The position numbers and the translations under genes were made by a program. DNA of 64,000 nt from CAVSKL01 sp963728475 [NCBI: Candidatus Eiseniibacteriota bacterium] (GTDB taxonomy: Bacteria; Eisenbacteria; RBG-16-71-46; JABDJR01). How positions within the stretch are numbered: the first letter of the stretch is position 1; every line of letters begins with the position of its first letter. This document shows, piece by piece, positions 28,477 to 37,269 of this stretch. The stretch is from positions 310,001 to 374,000 of the forward strand of contig CAVSKL010000004.1 in the NCBI GenBank assembly GCA_963728475.1, given 5' to 3'. The notes beneath the pieces were generated by a model. The model was not told the DNA's origin and searched no databases. It saw nothing but the letters and a program-made list of their open reading frames with translations.

Positions 28477-31400
28477 CTAGCATCGCGCCAAGCTCCTGTC
28501 CCCGGCCGGGCCGGGAACCGTCCCCGGGTCGCCCGCCGCCACCGGCCGCACCTGAAGGATCCAGAGCCTGGAACCCTCGAGGGCGAACTCCAGGTCCAGG
28601 GGATAGCCGTAGTCCGCCTCCAGCGACGCCGCCCGGTTCACCAGCTCCCAGAGTTCCACGTACTCGAGGGCGGGGCGGAGCCGCTGGTGGTAGAGGGTCT
28701 CTTCCCGCACCGTTCCCCGGCCGGCGCCCGCGTCGAAAACCACCCGCTCGCGCTTGTCCGCGGTCACGTAGCGGAAGCGGAGCGCGCCGGCGCCGATCGA
28801 CGCCTTGTCCACCGTCGCCCGGTCGGCGGCGACCAGGCCCGAGACCACACCCTCCCCGAGCCCCAGCCCCGCATTCAGCACCAGCTCCCCCGGCTCCCCC
28901 CCGGCCACGTTCACGGTCTGGAGCACCCCGGAGACCCGCGCGTCCACGATCCGCTGGACCACGATCCCGCCGCCGGGAGGGATCGTGTCCGGCTCGCGTC
29001 GCCGGCGATGGATGGCGCGGGCGGTCCAGAGTCCGCTCCACGCGCGCTTCACGTGCTCGATGAGCGACTCTCCGCCCCGGACGTAGAGGAAGGTGTCGAA
29101 CTCGCCGGCCCGGGCCGCGCTCTCGGTGTCCTCCTCCCGGGCCGAGGAACGCACCGCCACGAACGGCCCCGGCGCCGCCCCCAGCGCCGCGTAGGCATCG
29201 GCGGTCTCGCGCGCGAGCGCGGGGGGGAGCTCCACCGTCTCCAGGAGCACCCGGATCCTCCGCGCCTGCTCCTCGGGGTCGAGCCGGGAGTTCTCGAGCA
29301 CATTCCGGATCGCGGCGGCGAGCGAGACGGCGCCCTGGCCCGCGGGCGGGGGGGGCGAGGCGAGAACCGCGGTGAACGCGCGCTGGGTGAGCACGAACCA
29401 GGGTGGGGTGAGCCCGCCTCCGGCCAGCCGCTCCATCTCCCCCAGGTTGGCCGCCTTCCACCCGATCGCGGGATGGAGCGCGAAACCGCATTCCGCGGCC
29501 CGGAGCACCATGCGGTTGCGGCAATGGGTGCGTAGCGCCACGTCCCGCCGCGCGGTGCGCTCCCGGACCGCCGCGGTCTCCGGGCCGGGGGGCTCGCCGA
29601 GCGCCGCCCCCGTCCGTTCCACCCGGCGCAACCGGTGCCGGGCCCGGGGATCGTCCTCGCCGCGTTCCACCAGCTCCGCCCAGGCCTCGGCACGGAGCAC
29701 GGCCAGCCGGTCCCGCGCCGCGGCGCCCGGATCGCGCCGGGAGGCCGCCGCCGGGCCGGGCAAGTTGGCGGCGCCCGGATCGCGCCGCTCCGTCCTCCCC
29801 GGGTCCGGCCCCCCCAGGGCCGCCCGCGCGGAGTCCAGGAGGCGCTCCACCCGGGCCGCGCCGGCGTGAAGCGCGACGACCTCGTAGGCGGTGCGGGCGG
29901 TGGGGATCCGCGCCCTCGCCCGCTCCCGGAGGGCGTCCCCGCGCCGCTCCAGCTCGCCCACCACCTCCGCCGCGGTCGCGCGCGCGGATTCCTGGACGGC
30001 GGGGTTCGCCAGGAGCGTCCGGAATAACGCGTCCCGGCCCGAGGCCCCCGCCGACGGCTCGTCCAGAAGCTCCCGGACCGCGTGCCGGGCCAGGGCGGGA
30101 TTGCCGAGCCGGCCCAGCAGCCGCTCCAGCTGGTGCCGGGCCCGCAGGCGCTCTCCGCGGCGGGACAGCATGCGGGCGGGATCGCCGGGCTCGCCTCCGG
30201 AGCCCGATTCCACCAGGCGCCGGAGCTCCTCGTGGAGCGCCAGGGCCTCGGGGTCCTGTCCCAGCACCCGGAGTTCCCCCTCGCCCGCATCGACCGTGAC
30301 CAGGTCCCCCTCGCGGAGAAGGTGCTCGTGCTCGCGAAGGTGCCGGCGGACGGAGACCCGGGATCCCGCGACCACGGTCTCGCTTCCGGTCCAGGAAAGA
30401 ACGGCAAGGGCCAGCGCCGGCGGCGCGTCCGCGCCGCGCCGCCAGCAGCCGGGGACCAGAACCGCCGGCTTGCCGAACTGGGCGGCGAGAAGGCCGGCGT
30501 GGCTGAGGGTGCCGCCGCCGGTGGAGACCACCGCCGTCGCCCGGAAGAGATAGGGAGCGTCCTCGGGGCGGAGCGCGTCGGCGACGAGGACGGCGCCGGC
30601 GAGCTCGGCGGGGGCGCGCCCGGCGGTGCCGAACCGCACGGGACCGGTGGCCCGGCCGGGGGCGGCGGGAACCGCCTCGAGCACCACCTCCCCGGGGGCG
30701 CGGCGGGGATGGGGGTGTGGGTTCTCCCGGCGGAAGGCGGCCCGGAGGGCCTCGGGGTCGCCCGCGGGGAACGCGGGGGGGGTCTCCTCGGCCGCGACGT
30801 ACCCGCTCTCGCGCAGGAGGCGCAGCACCGCGCGCGCGTCTCCCGCCCCCTCCACCCGGGCCAGCGCGGGCTTGCCGCCGGGTTCGCGAAGGACGAACAC
30901 CGGGAGCGCCCGGTCGCGGAGCGGGAGCCGCGCCCGCTCCACCGGGTGCCCGTTGACCCCGCCGGTGGCGCGGAAGCGCAGGAGGCGCTCCACCGGCGCC
31001 AGGCCCCCGGCCACGGCGATGGCGTCCGCGATCGCCTCCCTGGGTCCGGCCAGGAGTTCCGCGAACCGCACCGCCTCGTGGATGGCGGGCCCGCTCCGGG
31101 GCGCGGCATGGAGCGGCTCCAGCACCTCGGCTTCCAGCGCAAGCTGGCCGAGGGGCTCCCCGCCCCCCTGCCCCCGCTCCCCGGGATCGAGTCCCGCCGC
31201 CACCAGGACCGGATCCAGTCGCGCCAGCCGCTCGCGCGAGGGCCCCGGTCCGAAACGGTCGCGGTAGGCGCCCTCCCCGTCCCAGCGGAGTTCCCGGCGT
31301 CCGGCGGCGGTCTCCACCGTTCCCAGGGAGATCCCGCGCCGGTCGGCGGTCAGGGTCTCCTCGATCGGCAGCGCCCCCCACCGCGCGAACCGGTCCGCCC

Positions 31401-33315
31401 AGGCTCCGGTTACCGCTTCCCGCGCCGCGGGGGAGAGATCGAGGTCGCCCACCGTCCAGTCCAGGTCCATGAGATGGGGAACGAGGCGGAGCGCGGCCCC
31501 GGCGTGGGCGCAGAGGTCCCCGAGGTCGGCGGTGCGCTCCTTGTCGTAGCGGGCGTGAACGCGGGTGCTCTCGACGGCGACGTCGAAGCCGAGCCGGCGG
31601 AAGAAGGCGCGCACCGCGTCCAAGGCGGGATTGGGGTGGTCGGCGAGTTCCGACTTGCTCACTCCGTAGTACTCCAGGTCCACCATCCCCCCCCGGTGGG
31701 GGGGCGAGAAGTCCACCCGCAGGAGCGCAGGATGGGCGCCGAAGGAGAAGTAGTAGTGAACCTCGTTCCCGTAGCAGAAGACCCGGAGGTCGGGGAACTC
31801 GCGCCGGCCGGCCAGGAGCTGCCGCGCGTGGGCGCGGGCCGCGATCCGGACCGGATGGGGGATCGCGCCGATTTCAACCGATTCCGGTTCGAAATCCGCG
31901 TATCGTATTGGACGGAGCGGCTCCGCCCGCCGCCCCTCGGCCAGCATGAGCAGGGTCACGGTGCGGCTGGTGCTCCGCCCGGGGTCCACCAGCCGGAACC
32001 CCAGCCGGAGCCCCCGCTGGTGGAGATAGCGCTTGAGCCCGTGGAGCGAGCCCGCCTCCGCCACCGTGCGCGGCTCCTCGAACCGCTGCACCAGCCGGGT
32101 GAGTTCGGGGGAGAGGGGCGCTCCCGCCCCCTCGCGCTCGAGCAGTTCGACGACCCGCCCGCGCAACCCCGCGTAGTGGGCGGGAAGCACCGAGGCCTCG
32201 TCGGTGAACTCCGCGAAGAGCGCGGTGAACTCCGCGGCCGCCCGGTCCATCCCGCCCAGGATCCGGCGGACCCCGTCCGCATCGAGGGGCGCCAGATCCA
32301 GGAACGAGGCCAAAAGCTCGGCGTGGACCAGGTTCAGGGCCCGGAACCGGGCCACCCGGTCCCGGCCTTCGCCGGCCGGCGCGGGAGCGGGGTCGCCGCC
32401 GTGGGCGGTGACCAGGATCACCGGTTCCCCGGTCTCGGTTCGCCCCAGGGCGTCCAGGATGGGGGCGTCGGCGGGCGGCACGAAAAACGGGAAGGAGCCG
32501 TCGACCCGGACCGGGACCAGGGTTTCCGCGGTCAGCCCGAGGCTTACCGCCCCCCACCCGAGCGCGGCCACCGCCTCCCGGAGGCGCGCTTCCCCGATCG
32601 CCGCCTCCGCCCGGAGGAGGGGGGCCAGGCACGGGGGATCCTGGCCGGGGCGCGCGGCCAGGCCGGCCAGATCCGCATAGCCGGCCCGGGTGTAGGCCAG
32701 GTAGGGGGCCAGCGCCTCCGCCGCGCGTTTGCCGAGGAGCGGGGGGGCCGCCTCGGGAGGGGCGGGGCCGCCCCCGCGGTCCAGGACCCGGGCCAGAAGC
32801 AGGCGCAACGCAGGGTCGCGCGCGGCGGCGAACCGCGCCCGGATCCGGCGGTCCGGATCTCCCCGGCCGGCGAGCACGGCGGCGAGGAGATCCAGCACCG
32901 GCGGCTCCGCGAACACCGGCCGGACGGGATCGGCCGTGCGCGCCAGCTCCTCCGCTTCGCCGGCGGTCAGGACGAGCCGGCCGGTTCGCGCCGCCTCCGC
33001 GGCCAGCTCCAGGCCGCGCCGGGCGAGGGCGGGATCGCGGGCCGCGGCCAGCGCCCGGAGCCAGGGCCAGGGTTCGGGGGCGGCATCCGCGGCCGCGGCC
33101 AGGAGTTCGAAGAGGGGTAGGGCCACCGGCCCCGCCCGCCGGGCCAGCAACGGCCCCAGCTCCGGAAGGAGCGCGGCGGGAATCGGACCCGGTTCGCCCA
33201 GGGCACGGCACACCCCGGCCGCCCGTTCGGGGCTCCCCAGCGCGGAGTCGAACTCCGCGATCAAGGCCCGGACGAGGCTCCCGGTTCGATCGGGCTCCTC
33301 CGCGCTCTCGGGCAT
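28477..33315 (-). CDS. Very large PEP-synthase-like protein: swivelling His domain before a C-terminal ATP-grasp domain
   Basis: A 1612-residue protein. Two phosphotransfer domains are recognisable. A PEP-utilising swivelling domain carries STGGGTLSHAG with candidate phospho-histidine H939. From about 1278 to 1600 is a PEP/pyruvate-binding ATP-grasp (PPDK_N) domain: GWKAANLGEM, VAVRSSAREEDTESAARAG near 1386, VVQRIVDARVSGVLQTVN, LGLGEGVVSG and a terminal ILQVRPVA. In PEP synthase and rifampin phosphotransferase the ATP-grasp comes first; here it is last, and no PEP-binding TIM barrel is seen. The first 900 residues are Ala/Arg-rich helices plus an unrecognised segment near 440-640 (PIRYADFEPESVEIG). 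Substrate unknown. Confidence 0.8.
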   Translation of the reverse strand: MPESAEEPDRTGSLVRALIAEFDSALGSPERAAGVCRALGEPGPIPAALLPELGPLLARRAGPVALPLFELLAAAADAAPEPWPWLRALAAARDPALARRGLELAAEAARTGRLVLTAGEAEELARTADPVRPVFAEPPVLDLLAAVLAGRGDPDRRIRARFAAARDPALRLLLARVLDRGGGPAPPEAAPPLLGKRAAEALAPYLAYTRAGYADLAGLAARPGQDPPCLAPLLRAEAAIGEARLREAVAALGWGAVSLGLTAETLVPVRVDGSFPFFVPPADAPILDALGRTETGEPVILVTAHGGDPAPAPAGEGRDRVARFRALNLVHAELLASFLDLAPLDADGVRRILGGMDRAAAEFTALFAEFTDEASVLPAHYAGLRGRVVELLEREGAGAPLSPELTRLVQRFEEPRTVAEAGSLHGLKRYLHQRGLRLGFRLVDPGRSTSRTVTLLMLAEGRRAEPLRPIRYADFEPESVEIGAIPHPVRIAARAHARQLLAGRREFPDLRVFCYGNEVHYYFSFGAHPALLRVDFSPPHRGGMVDLEYYGVSKSELADHPNPALDAVRAFFRRLGFDVAVESTRVHARYDKERTADLGDLCAHAGAALRLVPHLMDLDWTVGDLDLSPAAREAVTGAWADRFARWGALPIEETLTADRRGISLGTVETAAGRRELRWDGEGAYRDRFGPGPSRERLARLDPVLVAAGLDPGERGQGGGEPLGQLALEAEVLEPLHAAPRSGPAIHEAVRFAELLAGPREAIADAIAVAGGLAPVERLLRFRATGGVNGHPVERARLPLRDRALPVFVLREPGGKPALARVEGAGDARAVLRLLRESGYVAAEETPPAFPAGDPEALRAAFRRENPHPHPRRAPGEVVLEAVPAAPGRATGPVRFGTAGRAPAELAGAVLVADALRPEDAPYLFRATAVVSTGGGTLSHAGLLAAQFGKPAVLVPGCWRRGADAPPALALAVLSWTGSETVVAGSRVSVRRHLREHEHLLREGDLVTVDAGEGELRVLGQDPEALALHEELRRLVESGSGGEPGDPARMLSRRGERLRARHQLERLLGRLGNPALARHAVRELLDEPSAGASGRDALFRTLLANPAVQESARATAAEVVGELERRGDALRERARARIPTARTAYEVVALHAGAARVERLLDSARAALGGPDPGRTERRDPGAANLPGPAAASRRDPGAAARDRLAVLRAEAWAELVERGEDDPRARHRLRRVERTGAALGEPPGPETAAVRERTARRDVALRTHCRNRMVLRAAECGFALHPAIGWKAANLGEMERLAGGGLTPPWFVLTQRAFTAVLASPPPPAGQGAVSLAAAIRNVLENSRLDPEEQARRIRVLLETVELPPALARETADAYAALGAAPGPFVAVRSSAREEDTESAARAGEFDTFLYVRGGESLIEHVKRAWSGLWTARAIHRRRREPDTIPPGGGIVVQRIVDARVSGVLQTVNVAGGEPGELVLNAGLGLGEGVVSGLVAADRATVDKASIGAGALRFRYVTADKRERVVFDAGAGRGTVREETLYHQRLRPALEYVELWELVNRAASLEADYGYPLDLEFALEGSRLWILQVRPVAAGDPGTVPGPAGDRSLARC

Positions 33316-33381
33316 CGCCGGCTCACCCTTCCTCGCGCCGCCCTTCCCGGCGCCGGCCGGAAGCGGGCGCGATCCGTCACC

Positions 33382-33972
33382 TCAGCGGGACACCTCCACC
33401 CAGTACCAGCCGCGCAGATCGCCCACCCCGAACCCGGTCGCCTCGTCTCCGGGATAGAGAGAGGCGAGCGCCTCCCGCACGTCGGGGGCGAGAAGATCGC
33501 CCCGGCCGTGGCATGCGGTGCAGGCGGCCTGGGTGCGGATGGGATAGAGCGCGCCCAGCCGGCCGTCGGAAGCGGCGACGTAGACGGTCTCCTCCTCGCG
33601 GGACTCCACCATCGGCTTGGCCCAGCCGGGGGGGGCGTCGGCGGGGTTGCGGAGCCGGAACGAGGTGCGCCCGATCCTCACCCCCTGCTCCTCCGAGACC
33701 TCGGCGGTGATGCGCGGGGCCTCCCGGCGGCACACCCGGATCGCGGCCGCCTCCCCCGAATCCTGCATCGCGGATTCCAGGTGGGCGGAAAGCTTGGAGA
33801 AGAGCACACGGCGCGCCTCCAGCGCCTTCTCCCTCTGGCCGACCTGCACCGGGTCGAGGGCGGTTTCCGCCACCGCCGACCAGGCCACGCCGTCCGTGTC
33901 CTTGCGGCCGCAGCCGGCGGCAAGCGCGCCGAGCACGGCCAGGGCCGCCGTGACCGCGATCATCCTCCTCAT
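33382..33972 (-). CDS. DUF3365 (Tll0287-like) c-type haem lipoprotein
   Basis: A 196-residue exported protein. It begins with a lipoprotein signal (VLGALAAGC, acylated C21), then a helical domain and a single haem-binding C151-T-A-C154-H155 near the C-terminus, with QGVRIGRTSFRLRNP and W-A-KPMVE as in the DUF3365/Tll0287-like family. These domains are proposed redox or gas sensors, often next to signalling modules. I start it at the ATG preceded by GGGAGG (33972), not at earlier in-frame starts. It lies 66 bases upstream of the PEP-synthase-like gene and may share its transcript. Confidence 0.85.
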   Translation of the reverse strand: MRRMIAVTAALAVLGALAAGCGRKDTDGVAWSAVAETALDPVQVGQREKALEARRVLFSKLSAHLESAMQDSGEAAAIRVCRREAPRITAEVSEEQGVRIGRTSFRLRNPADAPPGWAKPMVESREEETVYVAASDGRLGALYPIRTQAACTACHGRGDLLAPDVREALASLYPGDEATGFGVGDLRGWYWVEVSR

Positions 33973-34067
33973 CGTCGATCCTCCCATTTCCTTCGCGGTT
34001 CGGGGATTTCTCCACGGCCATTGTAGCCCCCGGCGCGGGGGGCGGGCCACTGTGAACCGGGGTGGGA

Positions 34068-34298
34068 TCAGGGAATCGAGGCCCGGGGAGTGGACACCGG
34101 ACGCAGCGCACGGTCCAGGCGGTCGAGCGGGCGCTCCGGGAGGAGATAGGCCGCGGCCAGCGCGAGGAGGAGCGCGGCGAAAGCCGCCAGGAGCCGGAGC
34201 CGCCGGACCGAGGCCCCGGTCATTCGCCGGCGCGGGGCCTGGGAGAGCCCGGCGTAGGCCTTGCGGGCGCTTTCGGGGAGAGGCGCGGGATCAGGCAC
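34068..34298 (-). CDS. Small single-span membrane protein, paralogue of 41647-41847
   Basis: A 76-residue protein with a basic N-terminal part, one membrane span (about 34-53) and a short C-terminal tail LLPERPLDRLDRALRP. The tail matches that of the small protein at 41647-41847 at 11 of 16 positions (consensus LPxRPLxRLDRxLxP). The start is GTG, with GGAAG about 9 bases upstream. It is not followed by a copy of the 340-residue partner, so it is an orphan of the cassette. I do not recognise a family, and no function can be given. Confidence 0.65.
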   Translation of the reverse strand: MPDPAPLPESARKAYAGLSQAPRRRMTGASVRRLRLLAAFAALLLALAAAYLLPERPLDRLDRALRPVSTPRASIP

Positions 34299-34453
34299 GA
34301 GCGTTCTTCCGGGGTGGGGAACCTGGGGCGCCCCCTTGTGAATCAACCGGGGGGGGGCGCCGGCGGTCAAGGCGATCAAGTTATCCGGTTTCGAAATCCC
34401 GGTCAAACCGGGAAGCCGCCGCCGGGCGCGGGCGGCCGGGCTACGGTAGTATC

Positions 34454-34483
34454 TTGACCGAAACGATGATTTCAGTCTACAAA
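34454..34483 (+). promoter_or_regulatory. Sigma70-type promoter of the outer-membrane protein gene
   Basis: TTGACC (34454-34459, 5/6) and TACAAA (34478-34483, 4/6) are 18 bp apart in an AT-richer patch. The leader would be about 37 nt and contain the TGGAGG ribosome site. This is the best-looking promoter in the window. Confidence 0.5.
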
Positions 34484-34527
34484 AGCGCACGTAGCCCGAC
34501 GTAGCAACCCACCCTGGAGGCCACCCC

Positions 34528-35883
34528 ATGCGCCCGTCCCCCCGTCGTCTCGGATCCCTGCTCGCCCTTCCCCTCACCTTCCTGCTCGCGGCCGCCGGTC
34601 CCGCCGCCGCCCAGGAGGTCTCGGCGGGAAGCAGCCTCAACCTCAGCGACATGCTCACCCGGATCCTCCGGGACGGGATCCTCCTGGCACCTCCCACCGG
34701 CGACTTCCCCAGCCACGAGGCCCACTTCGTGGGCGCGGGCTCGGCCCAGTTCGGCGCGGTCGAGGAGGTGAACCGCGAGACCGGCTGGCAGATCGCCTTG
34801 ACCCCCCTCGGGTCCTCGGCCGGCGGCTTCGCCTACCAGTACGACCCCTCCCTCGGGGTCTTCACCCGCCCCACCAGCACCTTCGGCTCGGTTTACGCGG
34901 AACGGCCGCTCACCATCGGCAAGGGGAAGATCAACCTCGGGATCAACTACACCCGGTTCGACTACGACTACCTGGACGGGCTGAACCTGCGGAACGGCGA
35001 CGTCAAGCTCGTCTTCACCCACATCGACACCAATCACGACGGCTCCAACCTGACCCCGTTCTTCGAGGGGGATCTGGTGACCGCGGTGGTCTACATGAAC
35101 ATCAAGAGCCAGACCACCGACCTGGTCGCGACCTACGGGGTGAGCGACCGCCTGGACGTGGGGGTCGCCATCCCCGAGGTCACGGTGGACATGGACGTGG
35201 CGGTGGATGCCAAGGTGGACCGGCTGGCCTCGGGCGCCACCGCCCCCGACATCCACCGCTTCCAGAACGGCACCGACCAGGAATCGTTCGCGCAGAGCGG
35301 CCACGCCTCCGGGCTGGGAGACGTGACGGTGCGAGGCAAGTACCGGGCGGTGACCGGGGGGCTGGCCCTCCTTTCCATGAGCGGCGAGGTGCGCCTCCCC
35401 ACCGGGGACCAGTACAACCTCCTGGGCGCGGGCGCGCTCCAGGCCACCGGGACCCTGCTCGGTTCGCTCAACTGGCCGAAGTTCTCCCCCCACGCCACCC
35501 TGGGCTACACCCTCTCCGCCAAGGGGCTGACCGACCTGGTCACCTACACCGCCGGCTTCGACTGGGCCGCCGATCCCAAGCTCACCCTCTTCGGCGACGC
35601 CCTCGGGCGGTACTACACCGACCTCCAGACGGTCTCGGTGGTGCCGGAGACCTACACCTACAACGCCGCTCCCGACTCCACCGTCCCGGTGGTGGCCACC
35701 GCCACCTTCCCGCGGCTCACCACCGGCGCCTCCGGGGGGAAGAACACGATCTATGTCTCGGGGGGATTCAAGCTGAACGTGGTGGACCGGGTGGTGTTCA
35801 GCGCCGCCGGGCTGGTTCCGCTCCAGAAGCACGGGCTCCAGGATCCGTTCTCGGTCCTGTTCGGAGTGGACTACAGCTACTGA
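34528..35883 (+). CDS. Outer-membrane beta-barrel protein (transporter-like)
   Basis: A 451-residue exported protein: signal peptide to about residue 28 (LLAAAGPAAAQ), then alternating amphipathic strands such as INLGINYTRFDYDYL, VATYGVSDRLDVGVAIPEVTVDMDVAVDAK, GLGDVTVRGKYRAV and SGEVRLPTGD, ending DPFSVLFGVDYSY with the aromatic C-terminus of outer-membrane barrels. The GDVTVRGKYR..LPTGD pattern matches the phenol-degradation/MetA-type transporter barrel family (PF13557-like). Cargo unknown. It is on the plus strand between the orphan small membrane gene and the envelope cassette. Confidence 0.75.
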   Translation: MRPSPRRLGSLLALPLTFLLAAAGPAAAQEVSAGSSLNLSDMLTRILRDGILLAPPTGDFPSHEAHFVGAGSAQFGAVEEVNRETGWQIALTPLGSSAGGFAYQYDPSLGVFTRPTSTFGSVYAERPLTIGKGKINLGINYTRFDYDYLDGLNLRNGDVKLVFTHIDTNHDGSNLTPFFEGDLVTAVVYMNIKSQTTDLVATYGVSDRLDVGVAIPEVTVDMDVAVDAKVDRLASGATAPDIHRFQNGTDQESFAQSGHASGLGDVTVRGKYRAVTGGLALLSMSGEVRLPTGDQYNLLGAGALQATGTLLGSLNWPKFSPHATLGYTLSAKGLTDLVTYTAGFDWAADPKLTLFGDALGRYYTDLQTVSVVPETYTYNAAPDSTVPVVATATFPRLTTGASGGKNTIYVSGGFKLNVVDRVVFSAAGLVPLQKHGLQDPFSVLFGVDYSY

Positions 35884-35910
35884 CCGGCTCCGCGCGCCGG
35901 GGACCGAGGC

Positions 35911-37269
35911 TCAGCCGGGTCCGATGCGGTCGATGAGCCATCCGTCGGCGGTTCGCGCCAGGTGGAGGGTCACGTCGCGGCTGCTCTTGTAGGAGCCGCC
36001 CACGTTCATAACCGTGACCACGTCGGCGTGGAAGCGGGCCACCGCGGTGTCGCCGGAGACCTCGACCTTCACGTTCGTGACCACCATGGTCTGCGACCGG
36101 GTGGCGCCGAACGAGCGCCGCACCTGGCTCTCCTCGGTGGGAGAGAGCTTGACCCAAAGCGCCCGGTAGCGGTCCACGTCCAGCGATTCCATCGCCTCGC
36201 GGTACGCGTCGACCATGGCGCGGACGCGGTCCTGGGGGGTGGGCGCGGCCGGCGGCGACGGGGGCGGGGCCGCCTTGGCCTTCTCCACCTGGCGGCGCCA
36301 TCCCATCGCCTCCGAGTCGCCGGGCGCGCGGTCCAGGAGCCGGTCGATCTCGCGGGAGGCGTCCTCGGTCTCGCCCTGGACGAGGTGATCGCGGATCGAT
36401 CGCCTGAGAAGCGCGATCTCGTCGGAGAGGGCGTCGGTCTGGCGTCCGTCGTGGATGAGGCTCCGCCACGACGCCACCACCGGGTCGTCGGGGAACCTGG
36501 CCGCGAACCGGTCGGCGGCCGCCTCCGCCTCGTCCCACCGCCGGGCGGTGAGGGCGGCGGTGACCTGGAGCGTGAGGTCCCGGTAGGTCCTGGTATCGCC
36601 CCCGTCCCCCCGCGGCGGGGCCGGGACGACCGGAGCCGGCTTCCGCTCCGGGGCCGGGGCCGCCTCCGGAACCAGGTCGGCCTGGAGGGGATCGTTCTCC
36701 CCGAACTTGAGGGGGAAGCTGTCGCTGTAGTCGCGGTAACCGGCTTTCCGCACCACCACGTGGACCAGACCCACCGGGAGGCTGTCCACGTCGGCGGGGG
36801 TAAGGCCGCGAGGGACGTCGTCGATGAGGACCTCCGCGCTCTCGGGGGTGGAGGTGACGCGCCACGTGGCGGCGACCGCGGACTCCTCCCGGCGGGGGGG
36901 CTGGAGCCACACCGTGGTCCGCCCGATCACCAGGTTGTCCCGCGCCACCTCGCGCGACTGGGGAAGCGCGTACTCTCGCACCAGACCCGAGTCGGCGGCG
37001 TCCACCTTGAGGGTGGGGAGCGCGTCGCCCTTGCCCGGAAGGCTCAGTCCCACCGATCCGTCGGCGCCGGTCACCTTCCCCTTCCCCGGCGAACCGGCCA
37101 CCGCCACCGTCACTCCGGCCACCGGCGCCCGGCTCTCCGAGTCCTTGACCGTGACCAGAAGCTCCGTCTTCCTGGCGCAGCCGCCCGCGGCCACCGCCCC
37201 GGCCAGGAGGAGGGAAGCGACCGCACCCCGGCGCCATCGCCGGAGCGGGGACGGGGTTCGGAGGTTCAT
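35911..37269 (-). CDS. PEGA-domain lipoprotein (second of cassette)
   Basis: A 452-residue predicted lipoprotein (acylated C31 in AGAVAAGGC). It starts with a CNA-B-like domain (ELLVTVKDSESRAPVAGVTVAV), then a PEGA domain near 140-205 (STPESAEVLIDDVPRGLTPADV..HVVVRKAGY). A helical middle follows, and a C-terminal NTF2-like domain covers about 345-452 (VRAMVDAYREAMESLDVDRYRALW .. DVTLHLARTADGWLIDRIGPG). PEGA domains are often found in surface or peptidoglycan-proximal proteins. Its ATG overlaps the stop of the 324-residue gene (ATGA, 37266-37269), and it ends the six-gene cassette. Confidence 0.75.
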   Translation of the reverse strand: MNLRTPSPLRRWRRGAVASLLLAGAVAAGGCARKTELLVTVKDSESRAPVAGVTVAVAGSPGKGKVTGADGSVGLSLPGKGDALPTLKVDAADSGLVREYALPQSREVARDNLVIGRTTVWLQPPRREESAVAATWRVTSTPESAEVLIDDVPRGLTPADVDSLPVGLVHVVVRKAGYRDYSDSFPLKFGENDPLQADLVPEAAPAPERKPAPVVPAPPRGDGGDTRTYRDLTLQVTAALTARRWDEAEAAADRFAARFPDDPVVASWRSLIHDGRQTDALSDEIALLRRSIRDHLVQGETEDASREIDRLLDRAPGDSEAMGWRRQVEKAKAAPPPSPPAAPTPQDRVRAMVDAYREAMESLDVDRYRALWVKLSPTEESQVRRSFGATRSQTMVVTNVKVEVSGDTAVARFHADVVTVMNVGGSYKSSRDVTLHLARTADGWLIDRIGPG

